Positions 25,359-32,741 of a DNA stretch of 64,000 nt are shown here, piece after piece (the first letter of the stretch is position 1; each line of letters begins with the position of its first letter). The position numbers and the translations under genes are program-made. The DNA is taken from contig NZ_CP023667.1 in the NCBI RefSeq assembly GCF_002443155.1, forward strand, positions 620,001 through 684,000, read 5' to 3'. The DNA comes from Alcaligenes faecalis. GTDB lineage: Bacteria; Pseudomonadota; Gammaproteobacteria; Burkholderiales; Burkholderiaceae_B. The notes beneath the pieces were generated by a model. It saw only the letters and a program-made list of their open reading frames with translations. It was not told the DNA's origin and searched no databases.

Positions 25359-25910
25359 GTTTGTCTCCGGTGGTTTTTTTATAGTTCAGCTCTGTCAGAG
25401 GTCGACGGCCAGCTTCAGAGCATGGGATGGATCTTAATGTTTTCTAAATATATTAACAACATATTTAGATTGGGGTTTGTCCTAGAAAGTGCCGGAGGTG
25501 GCTTTCTGATTGGCTTTCAGTGTTCGTTCCTAGTGTTGGAACGGTAGGGGGAGACCGTTCCTGGTCTGGTTCTGATGCGGATTTCAGGATTGAAGTGATG
25601 AGTGATGCGGATCTTTTTTATGCTTGTGTGAAGCATCACGGGGCAGCCTTGTTTAGCTGTTTCAATCCTTTCGTCCCTGCGGTCTAGCTGGTACACTTTG
25701 CGACTGCTTTTTTATAAGCACGCGGCGGCAGGACAAGGTCTTTGGACCGTTCTTTTGCTGTAGCATTTTCTGTAGCAGCGGGCAGGAAAATAGCTGGTTT
25801 TTTACGGACTGGAGAGGGCGGCGGATCTGCCCTTGTGTGTTGTAAAGCCAGGATTCCTGCGGTGCATGTAGTGTCTGGCCCGCCTGGGCCTACTGCGCAG
25901 ACCAGCCACC
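25359..25910. other. 552-bp intergenic region, dctP to tRNA-Arg
   Basis: It contains the dctP promoter area with an inverted repeat and an AT-rich stretch, and the leader of the tRNA. No open frame with family similarity is seen. Confidence 0.7.
25443..25469. promoter_or_regulatory. inverted repeat upstream of dctP (candidate GntR operator)
   Basis: TCTAAATAT and ATATTTAGA form a perfect 9-bp inverted repeat with a 9-bp spacer, 85 bp before the dctP start. Its location fits a repressor site for the operon's FCD-GntR protein, but the motif is not a close FadR match. Confidence 0.45.
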
Positions 25911-25985
25911 GGGCCCATAGTTAAATGGATATAACTTTCCCCTCCTAAGGGAAGATTGCAGGTTCGATTCCTGCTGGGCCCGCCA
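25911..25985 (+). tRNA. tRNA-Arg (anticodon CCT)
   Basis: Cloverleaf: acceptor arms GGGCCCA (25911-25917) and TGGGCCC (25975-25981), discriminator G and encoded CCA to 25985. The D arm is GTTA...TAAC. The anticodon stem TTCCC/GGGAA encloses loop CTCCTAA, giving anticodon CCT at 25944-25946. The T arm has GGTTCGATTCC. It reads AGG codons. Confidence 0.95.
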
Positions 25986-26126
25986 TTTTGCTGCATGAGG
26001 CCCGTCTGCCTTCATGGCTTTTAGCTCCGCACCTGATAGGCCGAGCGTTGAAATCCCACTTGATAACTGATCTTTCGCGATGTGTGCGGAGCGCCCCGTG
26101 TGTCTGCTCGCTTTGCTTTTAATCGA

Positions 26127-26157
26127 GCCAGCCTTGTTGTGAGAAAACAAGGCTGGC
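26127..26157. repeat. perfect 12-bp hairpin downstream of the small two-CxxC gene
   Basis: GCCAGCCTTGTT (26127-26138) pairs with AACAAGGCTGGC (26146-26157) around a 7-nt loop. No T-tract follows on either strand, so it is not a standard terminator. It may stabilise the 3' end of the transcript of the minus-strand gene ending at 26227. Confidence 0.6.
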
Positions 26158-26226
26158 AGGAAGCGAAAGACGATTGTGTCACGACTGACACTGGATGGGC
26201 ATGCGCGTTCTGGAGAGTCAGTAGCG

Positions 26227-26556
26227 CTAATGGAGCGGCCGAGTGCCAAGACTTGTGGGTGAGGTTCTGGGGGCTTGTGCACTGCCCCAAGCATTCACAA
26301 GCCCTTTTGTTGAGGCCAGATAGTCATCCACACTACCGGTCCAGAGCTTGAATCCCAGACAATTTTTCCATTTGACTTGTTGATAAAGCCAGTGGGTCTG
26401 GCAAACGGAGCAGCGAAACAGGCTCTGTGCTCCCTGGTCGCCATAGTCCTCTGTTTTGGTGATGCGTTCCATGTAGGCATGCTTGGGTGTATGCGCTTTG
26501 GAAAGCGGCAGAGTCTGGCACAAAATACACATTGTTTTATGGTCGATCTTGCCCAC
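26227..26556 (-). CDS. small hypothetical protein with two CxxC pairs
   Basis: The frame starts at a GTG preceded seven bases upstream by AAGGAG, a strong ribosome-binding site, so I accept it as a real gene. The 109-residue product has CILC at residues 10-13 and CSVC at 49-52, spaced like a zinc-ribbon knuckle pair. An aromatic-rich stretch follows (WLYQQVKWKNCLGFKLWTG). The last 25 residues look unstructured. I do not recognise the family; metal binding is an inference from the cysteines. No operon partner is seen; it lies between the tRNA-Arg gene and the iron permease gene. Confidence 0.6.
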   Translation of the reverse strand: MGKIDHKTMCILCQTLPLSKAHTPKHAYMERITKTEDYGDQGAQSLFRCSVCQTHWLYQQVKWKNCLGFKLWTGSVDDYLASTKGLVNAWGSAQAPRTSPTSLGTRPLH

Positions 26557-26955
26557 TTCTTGCTCCTTTTTAAATAAAGGCTATGGGAAATAGCGTGTTT
26601 TAAAAAAGACAGCAATGTGCTTTCTACAAAAACTATCAAACTGAAAGCAAGATAGTCAGACGCATCTTACAAAGCTTGTCGTGACTTGGGTAGTGGCAGC
26701 TGTAAAAAATCATTTCGTTCGCAAAAACCCGTAAGAAGCAGCGCTGAAAAACGTGGCCATCGCTCGTTCTGCCTAGGGGAAAGCCGGTCTGAATGTCTGG
26801 GCTGGGCCGCAGCCGGTGGTTTTTTACAGGGCGGGGATGGCAAAGCAGTTGTGTCGCTGTTTGATCTGCGTTTGAATTTTGCCCAGTTTCGTTTTTATTT
26901 GAAATATATGCGCGAGTCCCAAGACTACACTGCTTTTATTTATAAGGGATTTGCC
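26557..26955. other. 399-bp intergenic region
   Basis: It is AT-rich near both ends and lies between divergent genes, so it should hold promoters for both. A TTTATA box at 26937-26942 is 14 bp before the iron permease ATG, too close to be its -10. No gene with family similarity is seen; the frame open from 26686 to the permease gene has no recognisable motif. Confidence 0.5.
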
Positions 26956-27435
26956 ATGAAAAACGACAAGCATTCCTTGGAAAAAGATCCGCTCTCTTCT
27001 TCTGCATGCTGGCAGGAGGACCCCCCGTTGGTCAAGCCGTGCAAGCCAGATTCGGTGGACAGTTTTTTTGATCGCTTTGCCAAGGCGGTGACACGCTTTG
27101 CCGGCTCCCCCATCATGTTTTCCGTTGCTGTTTTAGCGGTGCTGGTGTGGGCCTTGTCCGGGCCGTATTTTAATTATTCGGAAACCTGGCAATTAATTAT
27201 TAATACTGGCACAACGATTATTACTTTCTTGATGGTTTTTTTAATTCAGCAAAATCAAAATAAAGATAGCAAGGCATTGCATATAAAGCTTGATGAGTTA
27301 ATTATTTCACTGACAGATGCCAATGAACGTTTGATTGATGTTGAAGAGCTGGATGAAAAGCAGCTTAAAAAACTGGAGGCCTATTATTCCTCCATTGCTT
27401 TGAAAGCTCGCCGACGTTTGGACGGCGGGGAATAA
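26956..27435 (+). CDS. low-affinity iron permease family protein
   Basis: The 159-residue protein matches the Fet4-like low-affinity iron permease family as annotated in bacteria. It has a hydrophilic N-terminus and FFDRFAKAVTRFAGSPIMFSV followed by a first helix (SVAVLAVLVWALSGP). Then comes NYSETWQLIINTGTTIITFLMVFLIQQNQNKDS, the most conserved block. The C-terminal part is helical and charged (LDELIISLTDANERLIDVEEL). Iron transport for the bacterial members is inferred rather than proven. The ATG at 26956 follows AAGGGA. It converges with the ferritin-like gene. Confidence 0.82.
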   Translation: MKNDKHSLEKDPLSSSACWQEDPPLVKPCKPDSVDSFFDRFAKAVTRFAGSPIMFSVAVLAVLVWALSGPYFNYSETWQLIINTGTTIITFLMVFLIQQNQNKDSKALHIKLDELIISLTDANERLIDVEELDEKQLKKLEAYYSSIALKARRRLDGGE

Positions 27436-27437
27436 AG

Positions 27438-27462
27438 AAAAGGGCCTTGCGGCCCTTTTTTT
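27438..27462. terminator. bidirectional terminator between iron permease and ferritin-like genes
   Basis: Stem AAAAGGGCC / GGCCCTTTT with loop TTGC, T-tract on the plus strand and a T-rich stretch on the minus strand. Confidence 0.88.
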
Positions 27463-28072
27463 ATAGCAATTTGCTGCGTTGCTGCTCGGCTCGCGAGGCC
27501 CCGATTGGCGTTTCGACTTGCTTTTGCTCTTCTGGAGGTGGCAGTACCGCAGGAAAGCCCAGAGACTGAATCCACAGTTCGCGAGACCAGCCCTGAGTGT
27601 GGTAGAGATGATGGCCTTCATCGGGAGCGACGGCATCGTGCGCCTGCTTGAGCAGGGCCGCCAGCTTTTTGTCTTTGCTCTGCTCGCCAACCAGGCCAAT
27701 CAACTGCCAGTTCAGATGATCTTTAGTTTCGGCCAGAATCACGCATTCGGACGCCACCAGCTCAGCGGCTTTCGGGTCCCCAGCCTGCTTGGCCAGATCC
27801 ATCGCCTTGACCAGTGCCGATGCGATTTGTTTCAGCACTTGTCGGCCGGGTGTTTGTTTGGCGGGGTCCAGTGCCAGCTCCTCAAAGATACTTTTCAGCA
27901 CCTGTTGATGTGTCAGCGTTTCTTTCAGGTAGCCTTCCCATTCTTTCTTCAGATCCGCGTTCTTGGCACAGGAAATGGCTGCTTTATAGACTTGCTCCCC
28001 GCCCAATTCGGTTTCCAGGGCTTGATACAAGAGTTCATGCAGCTGCTCGGTGTTCGCTTTATGTAATGTCAT
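27461..28072 (-). CDS. ferritin-like domain protein
   Basis: This 203-residue protein is all-helical with a probable four-helix di-iron bundle. Candidate metal ligands occur in the expected pattern: LETELGGEQVY (helix 1), LKETLTHQQVL (E-x3-H, helix 2), ASECVILAETKDHLNW (helix 3) and DEGHHLYHTQGW (E-x-H, helix 4). It could store iron, detoxify peroxide or oxidise a substrate; sequence alone does not tell. A proline/glutamine-rich tail follows residue 175. GGAGCG precedes the ATG. It is convergent with an iron permease family gene. Confidence 0.75.
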   Translation of the reverse strand: MTLHKANTEQLHELLYQALETELGGEQVYKAAISCAKNADLKKEWEGYLKETLTHQQVLKSIFEELALDPAKQTPGRQVLKQIASALVKAMDLAKQAGDPKAAELVASECVILAETKDHLNWQLIGLVGEQSKDKKLAALLKQAHDAVAPDEGHHLYHTQGWSRELWIQSLGFPAVLPPPEEQKQVETPIGASRAEQQRSKLL

Positions 28073-28398
28073 TGTTCGCTCCAGTCCATGGGTTGAGGGG
28101 TAGAGCTATCACCATAAATGCTGGAGCACACACAGATTATTCGATTTGATGAGGAGTGATACGGGCTGTGAATGGCGTAAGGCCAGGGTAACACTATGCC
28201 TGGGCAGGGATTGAAAAGGGTTATTGGAGCTGGCCCACTAAACCGTCTGCGTGCCTGTGGTAGGATTGTGCGCTTTATCGCAGCTTCGATGCGGGCCGGG
28301 GGGCTTCTCGTCAGGCTTGCGATTCCATTTTTGAACGCATCGTCTTGTCGGGCTGAACCGCGTTCACCGCCAGGCTGATGCACCGCAGCAGGTTAGTC
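28073..28398. other. 326-bp intergenic region
   Basis: It separates the divergent ferritin-like and PACE genes. I see promoter-sized space but no convincing operator, RNA or small gene. Confidence 0.6.
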
Positions 28399-28824
28399 AT
28401 GACACTCCAAGGTTGGAAACGCCGCGTTTTTTACGTGGGTTTGTTCGAGTTTTTTGCCATTGTTTTTTCTTCGTTTCTGCTGGCGTATTTTGCCGGTGGA
28501 GAAGCCTCGGAATCTGCGCCTATTGCAGTAGCGATCTCGGTGATTGCGATTGTCTGGAACTATGTGTTCAACACGGCGTTCGAGCACTGGGAGTCCCGCC
28601 AGGCCGTCAAAGGCCGTAGCCTGTTGCGTCGAAGTGTGCATGCGATCAGCTTTGAGGCTGGCCTGGTGATTGCCATCGTGCCTTTGTATATGTGGTGGTA
28701 TCAGGTCGGATTGCTGGAAGCGCTGCGTATGGAAGTGGCCATTCTGGTGTTCTTCCTGATTTACTCCTTTATCTTTAGCTGGACCTTTGATCGGGTGTTT
28801 GGCTTGCCGGCCAGTGCGGCCTGA
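28399..28824 (+). CDS. PACE family multidrug efflux protein
   Basis: This 141-residue, four-helix inner-membrane protein is made of two tandem bacterial transmembrane pair (BTP) repeats. Each repeat begins with the PACE motif: RRVFYVGLFEFFAIVF (first, with the acidic residue needed in AceI) and RSVHAISFEAGLVIA (second, R-x2-H-x3-FE). Each ends with the WNYVFNTAFEHWE or FIFSWTFDRVFGLP type. AceI relatives export chlorhexidine or short diamines; the natural substrate here is unknown. It converges with the HxlR gene across a shared terminator. Confidence 0.92.
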   Translation: MTLQGWKRRVFYVGLFEFFAIVFSSFLLAYFAGGEASESAPIAVAISVIAIVWNYVFNTAFEHWESRQAVKGRSLLRRSVHAISFEAGLVIAIVPLYMWWYQVGLLEALRMEVAILVFFLIYSFIFSWTFDRVFGLPASAA

Positions 28825-28839
28825 GCCCCATCGCCCCAT

Positions 28840-28867
28840 AAAAAAGCCGCGTCATGCGGCTTTTTTG
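28840..28867. terminator. bidirectional terminator after PACE gene
   Basis: Stem AAAAAAGCCGC / GCGGCTTTTTT with GTCAT loop, between the convergent PACE and HxlR genes. Confidence 0.9.
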
Positions 28868-28887
28868 TTTCTGCTGAATTGGCTCTA

Positions 28888-29277
28888 TCACCCCACCTGA
28901 GCCTCCCGACGTGCCTGGCAGATGCGCCCATGGTGTACGTCCGCCCATTTCACCAGTTCCCGCATGGGCACCAGAAAGGACTGCCCCAATTCGGTCAGCG
29001 TGTATTCCACGCGCGGCGGCACTTCTGCGTACAAGGTCCGTTGTACAAATCCATCAGTTTCCAGCCGCTTGAGGGTGCGCGAGAGCATTTGGCGGGAAAT
29101 ATCGCCGATTTCCCGACCCAGCTCGTTAAAGCGCATAGTGCCCGGTGCTAGGGATTCCAGGATCAGCAGGCTCCATTGGTCACCAATTCGATCCAGTACA
29201 TCCCGGATGGGGCAGGGTTGCTCAAATTCTTCCTGTATGGCGCTGGAAGCCAGTGTGGCTGTGCTTGTTGAGGACAT
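28888..29277 (-). CDS. HxlR family transcriptional regulator
   Basis: This 129-residue winged-helix protein of the HxlR family has CPIRDVLDRIGDQWSLLILESL near the N-terminus. FNELGREIGDISRQMLSRTL (recognition helix) and GFVQRTLYAEVPPRVEYTLTELG (wing) follow. The single conserved Cys before helix 1 is the one used for quinone or electrophile sensing in YodB-like members. The ATG at 29275-29277 was chosen; a longer TTG start has no ribosome-binding site. It is divergent from an NAD(P)H-binding gene, its likely target. Confidence 0.9.
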   Translation of the reverse strand: MSSTSTATLASSAIQEEFEQPCPIRDVLDRIGDQWSLLILESLAPGTMRFNELGREIGDISRQMLSRTLKRLETDGFVQRTLYAEVPPRVEYTLTELGQSFLVPMRELVKWADVHHGRICQARREAQVG

Positions 29278-29381
29278 GACGAGTCGCTTTCCTGTGTTCA
29301 ATAGTCACTTCCGTGTGACCTGGTATGGCCTGCGTGACTTCTTGTGGACTGTGAAAAAACTGTCTAGCATCACGCTTAATA

Positions 29382-29396
29382 GTCTACTTTATAGAC
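29382..29396. promoter_or_regulatory. HxlR operator candidate
   Basis: GTCTA-CTTTA-TAGAC, a perfect 5-5-5 inverted repeat in the HxlR/oxidoreductase divergent gap, 33 bp before the oxidoreductase ATG. It overlaps TTTATA, a possible -10, which suits repression by HxlR. Confidence 0.5.
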
Positions 29397-29428
29397 CAGG
29401 TCTTTATTTGAGCACACAAGGAGCTGTT

Positions 29429-30040
29429 ATGTCTCGTATTGCATTGATAGGTGCTTCTGGCGAAGTCGGTTCGCGCCTTTTGAAAGAACTCTCGGATCGT
29501 GGTCATACGGTGACAGCGATTGCTCGCCATACTGAAAAAATTGCCAGCCTGCCCAATGTCACGGCGGCTCAGGGTGATGTCAATGATCTGGACGGTTTGA
29601 TTGCGCTGTTGAAAGGGCACGAGGTGGCGATCAGCGCGGTGCGTTTCGCCTCGTCGGATCCTTCCAAGCTGATTACGGCAGTTCGTGCGGCTGGTGTGCG
29701 GCGTTATCTGGTGGTGGGCGGTGCGGCCAGTCTGGAAGTGGCTCCCGGTCAGCGATTGATTGATCAGCCTGCTTTCCCGGACGCCTACCGTACCGAGGCC
29801 TTGGGTGGCATTGCCTTTCTGGATCAGCTGCGTCAGGAAAAAGAACTGGATTGGACTTTCCTGTCGCCCTCGGCAGAGTTTGGTCCGGGTCAGCGCACGG
29901 GCAAGTTCCGTGTGGGCAAAGACAGTCTTTTGGTCTCGGACCAAGGCAGCAAGATTTCTTATGAGGATTACGCCATCGCTTTGGTGGACGAGATTGAGCG
30001 TCCTGCCCACTCGCGCCAGCGCTTCACCGTAGGTTATTGA
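29429..30040 (+). CDS. NAD(P)H-binding atypical SDR / NmrA-like oxidoreductase
   Basis: This 203-residue protein begins with the Rossmann motif IALIGASGEVGSRLLKEL (GASGxxG). DVNDLDGLIALLKGHEVAIS and YLVVGGAASLEV follow, and LDWTFLSPSAEFGPG near residue 150 is typical of NAD(P)H-binding epimerase-like proteins. Such proteins often reduce quinones or act as sensors. It has an AAGGAG ribosome-binding site and is divergent from the HxlR regulator. The next gene starts 16 bp after its stop. Confidence 0.88.
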   Translation: MSRIALIGASGEVGSRLLKELSDRGHTVTAIARHTEKIASLPNVTAAQGDVNDLDGLIALLKGHEVAISAVRFASSDPSKLITAVRAAGVRRYLVVGGAASLEVAPGQRLIDQPAFPDAYRTEALGGIAFLDQLRQEKELDWTFLSPSAEFGPGQRTGKFRVGKDSLLVSDQGSKISYEDYAIALVDEIERPAHSRQRFTVGY

Positions 30041-30056
30041 ATCAGGAGCGTGACTG

Positions 30057-30536
30057 ATGAAAGGGTTAATCCGATGGGTATCTCCAGTGTTATTAGCGGG
30101 CTCTTTCTTGTTGAGCACAAATGCAGCGTTGGCTGCCAATTCGCCGACTCGTGATGTGGCTCAGGAAGAGAGCAATCGCAAGCTGGTGGTCGATTTTTAC
30201 GACAGCTTCTTTAACAAGCATCAGGTGCAGGAAGCGGCGGCTGTCGTGGCCGAGGACTATATTCAGCACAATCCGGAAGTGCCGGATGGAAAGGCACCTT
30301 TTGTGGGCTATTTTGGTGGTTATTTCAAAGAGAATCCGGAGTCCCGTGCGCGGATTGTGCGTAGTGCTGCGGATGGGGATCTGGTCTATTTGCATGTGCA
30401 TTCGACCAATGGCAAGGCCGATCGCGGACAGGCCGTGATTGATATTTTCCGGGTGCAAGACGGCAAGATTGTGGAGCATTGGGATGTGATTCAGGCTGTG
30501 CCGGAGCAGGCTGCCAATAGCAACACTATGTTCTAA
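30057..30536 (+). CDS. SnoaL-like (nuclear transport factor 2 fold) secreted protein
   Basis: The 159-residue protein has a signal peptide ending AALAAN. The SnoaL-type core includes LVVDFYDSFFNKHQVQEAAAVVAEDY followed by IQHNPEVPDGKAPFVGYF, the predicted-ester-cyclase type pattern. Then HVHSTNGKADRGQAVIDIFRV and VQDGKIVEHWDVIQ are seen. The HNP and EHWDV positions often hold the active site. The substrate is unknown. It follows the oxidoreductase by 16 bp, so both probably respond to the HxlR regulator. Confidence 0.85.
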   Translation: MKGLIRWVSPVLLAGSFLLSTNAALAANSPTRDVAQEESNRKLVVDFYDSFFNKHQVQEAAAVVAEDYIQHNPEVPDGKAPFVGYFGGYFKENPESRARIVRSAADGDLVYLHVHSTNGKADRGQAVIDIFRVQDGKIVEHWDVIQAVPEQAANSNTMF

Positions 30537-30597
30537 GGACACTAGTTTGGGGTGGATGTTGAGCCCCGGTGCAAAGAGGATGTATGTGTACCAGAAA

Positions 30598-30632
30598 TAA
30601 AAGACCCGCCATCACTGGCGGGTCTTTTTGTT
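30598..30632. terminator. terminator between SnoaL-like and MFS genes
   Basis: Stem AAGACCCGCC / GGCGGGTCTT with a 6-nt loop and T-tract; it ends the plus-strand pair and may also serve the convergent MFS gene. Confidence 0.85.
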
Positions 30633-30709
30633 GCTGGGGCAGTTAAACGGAGTTCTTGCCGGGGCAACCGTTTTTGTTTTTGCTTTGCGGTGTTTCGATT
30701 TAGAGTCGT

Positions 30710-31939
30710 CTAAGCCGCTTGCATCTTGATCTTGGTTTCGCGTATCGGCAGATTGACAATGGCAGCCAGTACGGCCAGCACAATATCGGCCCACCACATC
30801 CAGCTGTAGTCGCCAAAACGAGTCAAGGCAATACCGCCTAGCCACGCCCCCAGAAAGCCGCCGATCTGGTGCGAGAACAAGGCCAGACCGAACAGGGTTG
30901 CCAGATAGCGCGTGCCAAACAGCTTGGCGACGATATTGGCGGTAGGCGGCACGGTCGCCAGCCAGGTCAGGCCCAGGCCGATGGCAAAGATGTAGAACAC
31001 CAGATCGGTTTTAGGCATCATCAAGTACCACAGGATCAGCACGGCGCGCGAGGCATACATCAGCGCCAGCACGTACTTGCTGCGCCAGCGGGCAATGCAG
31101 GAACCGGCGGCAATACTGCCAAAGATATTGGCCAGGCCGATCAGGGCCAGCGACCAGCTTGCTACCGAAGGTGGCAGCCCGCACAGGTCAATTTCCCCCG
31201 GCAAGTGGGTGACCAGAAAGGCAATGTGAAAACCGCAGGTGAAAAAACCCAGGCTCAGCAGCAAGTAGCTGCGATCCTTCATGGCGCTTTTCAGAGTCTC
31301 GGCCAAGCCTGGACCGCTGGCAATCGGAGCAGGGCTGGGGGCTGCTGCTGTTTTTTGAGCTTTGTTGCCTGGGCTCAGTTTGCGGATCAGGGGCAGGGTT
31401 AGCAGGGCGGTCAGGGCCAGGACCCAAAAGGTCGACATCCAGCCCACCCAGCCGATCAGCTTTTGCACTACGGGAGCAAAGACGAACTGGCCGAAGGAGC
31501 CGCCGGCATTGATCAGGCCCGAGGCCTGACCGCGAGCGTGATCGGGAATACGTTGGGCGGCCGCGCCAATCAGAGTGGAGAAGCTGGCTGCACCCGAGCC
31601 AATATTGGCCAGCAGGCCCAGCGTCAAGGTCAGGCCCAGCCCCGTGCCAATAAACGGTGTGACGGCACAGCCCAATGCCAGAATCAGAAGACCCGCGATC
31701 AGAACCCGGTCCGGGCCCCAGCGGTCAGAACAGGCACCGGCAATAGGCTGGATCGCACCCCAGGCCAGTTGGCCCACGGCCATGGCAAAGCTGATGGACA
31801 TGATGCCCATGCCGGTTGCTTTATCGATGGGGCCGACGAACAGGCCAAAGGATTGGCGTATCCCCATGGTAACCATCAGGATGCCAGCAGCCGCCAAAGT
31901 CACCGTCATGACGGCGGGCTGGCGCAAGGATTGAAACAT
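30710..31939 (-). CDS. major facilitator superfamily transporter
   Basis: This 409-residue protein has about 12 transmembrane segments in two halves separated by a charged loop around residue 205. MFS signals include QSFGLFVGPIDKATGMG, the cytoplasmic DRWGPDRV loop after helix 2, and GGSFGQFVFAPVVQKLIG. It resembles the monocarboxylate/oxalate-type OFA family, but the substrate is unknown. The ATG at 31937-31939, preceded by GAGAGGGG, is preferred to one 15 bp upstream without a ribosome-binding site. Confidence 0.85.
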   Translation of the reverse strand: MFQSLRQPAVMTVTLAAAGILMVTMGIRQSFGLFVGPIDKATGMGIMSISFAMAVGQLAWGAIQPIAGACSDRWGPDRVLIAGLLILALGCAVTPFIGTGLGLTLTLGLLANIGSGAASFSTLIGAAAQRIPDHARGQASGLINAGGSFGQFVFAPVVQKLIGWVGWMSTFWVLALTALLTLPLIRKLSPGNKAQKTAAAPSPAPIASGPGLAETLKSAMKDRSYLLLSLGFFTCGFHIAFLVTHLPGEIDLCGLPPSVASWSLALIGLANIFGSIAAGSCIARWRSKYVLALMYASRAVLILWYLMMPKTDLVFYIFAIGLGLTWLATVPPTANIVAKLFGTRYLATLFGLALFSHQIGGFLGAWLGGIALTRFGDYSWMWWADIVLAVLAAIVNLPIRETKIKMQAA

Positions 31940-32072
31940 GGGGACCCCTCTCATTATTCAGGTTTGAATTATCTGGCGAAATGCCAAAGCGGTGCAATCA
32001 CCTGCTTTTGCGAAGAGCGATGGGGCGGACAGTGTTGTCGTGCGCTGCTATCCAGTGCTAGCTCTTGTTGCG

Positions 32073-32098
32073 GGAGGAGGAGGAGGTGGTGGTGGTGG
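32073..32098. repeat. GGA/GGT trinucleotide tract
   Basis: Four GGA-type triplets run into four GGT-type triplets on the plus strand, 140 bp upstream of the MFS gene start. The G-runs could form a quadruplex in the intergenic region. Confidence 0.7.
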
Positions 32099-32177
32099 CT
32101 TTGCGTGGCAGGAAGTGCAGGGAGCAGAACTAGGCCGTTTAGTGCGGCGTTTGATGGTTCAAGCAAGCGCGGGACAT

Positions 32178-32211
32178 AAAAAAAGACGGGCTGACAGCGC
32201 CGTCTTTTTTT
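32178..32211 (-). terminator. Rho-independent terminator after ybaK
   Basis: Stem AAAAAAAGACGG / CCGTCTTTTTTT with a 10-nt loop, 20 bp beyond the ybaK stop. Confidence 0.88.
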
Positions 32212-32231
32212 ATACCTGCCGCTAAGTAAGA

Positions 32232-32726
32232 TCAGCCTTTTTCCAGACCGGCCTGCACTGGGCGCGCGCCCAGTTTGTCGATCAGAACCTGGGGATTGAT
32301 ACCCAGCAAATAGCCGCGTCGGCCACCATTGATGTAAATGGTGTCGAACTCCAGCAGTTCTTCTTCGAGCCATACAGGCATGGCCTTGCGGGTGGCAAAA
32401 GGCGAGGTGCCGCCAACCATATAGCCGGAATGACGCTGGGCCACCTCCGGCTTGCAGGGGGCGATCTTTTTCGCGCCGGTCTGACGGGCCAGATTCTTGG
32501 TGGAGACTTCACGGTCGCCGTGCATCACGATGATCAGGGGCTTGGCGCTTTCATCTTCCATGATCAGGGTCTTGGCCACCCGGTGCAGGTCCAGACCCAG
32601 CTGGGCAGCTGCTTCCATGGCTCCGCCATGATCGACATAGTTGTAGCTATGTTCGGTAAAGGAAATGCCATTTTTACGTAGCCACTGCGTGGCCGGTGTT
32701 TCGCTAACGTGTTTTTCTTTAGCCAT
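32232..32726 (-). CDS. ybaK: Cys-tRNA(Pro)/Cys-tRNA(Cys) deacylase YbaK
   Basis: This 164-residue editing protein hydrolyses Cys wrongly attached to tRNA-Pro. The family pattern is present: FTEHSYNYVDHGGAMEAAAQLGL, RVAKTLIM with the key Lys, and GDREVSTKNLARQTGAKKI. GYMVGGTSPFATRKAMPVW and INGGRRGYLLGI are also present. Length is typical (about 159). It starts 15 bp after the xerD stop and is likely co-transcribed with xerD. Confidence 0.94.
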   Translation of the reverse strand: MAKEKHVSETPATQWLRKNGISFTEHSYNYVDHGGAMEAAAQLGLDLHRVAKTLIMEDESAKPLIIVMHGDREVSTKNLARQTGAKKIAPCKPEVAQRHSGYMVGGTSPFATRKAMPVWLEEELLEFDTIYINGGRRGYLLGINPQVLIDKLGARPVQAGLEKG

Positions 32727-32741
32727 ATCTTGGTCGTGCGC

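Noticed and set aside
25911..26226. tRNA-Arg as an attachment site for an integrated element
   Set aside because: No integrase gene, no repeated tRNA 3' end and no element-like cargo follows; the next genes look chromosomal.
25986..26294. Protein-coding frames at the tRNA-Arg 3' flank on the minus strand
   Set aside because: They overlap the tRNA and run across hairpin sequence without family motifs or ribosome-binding sites.
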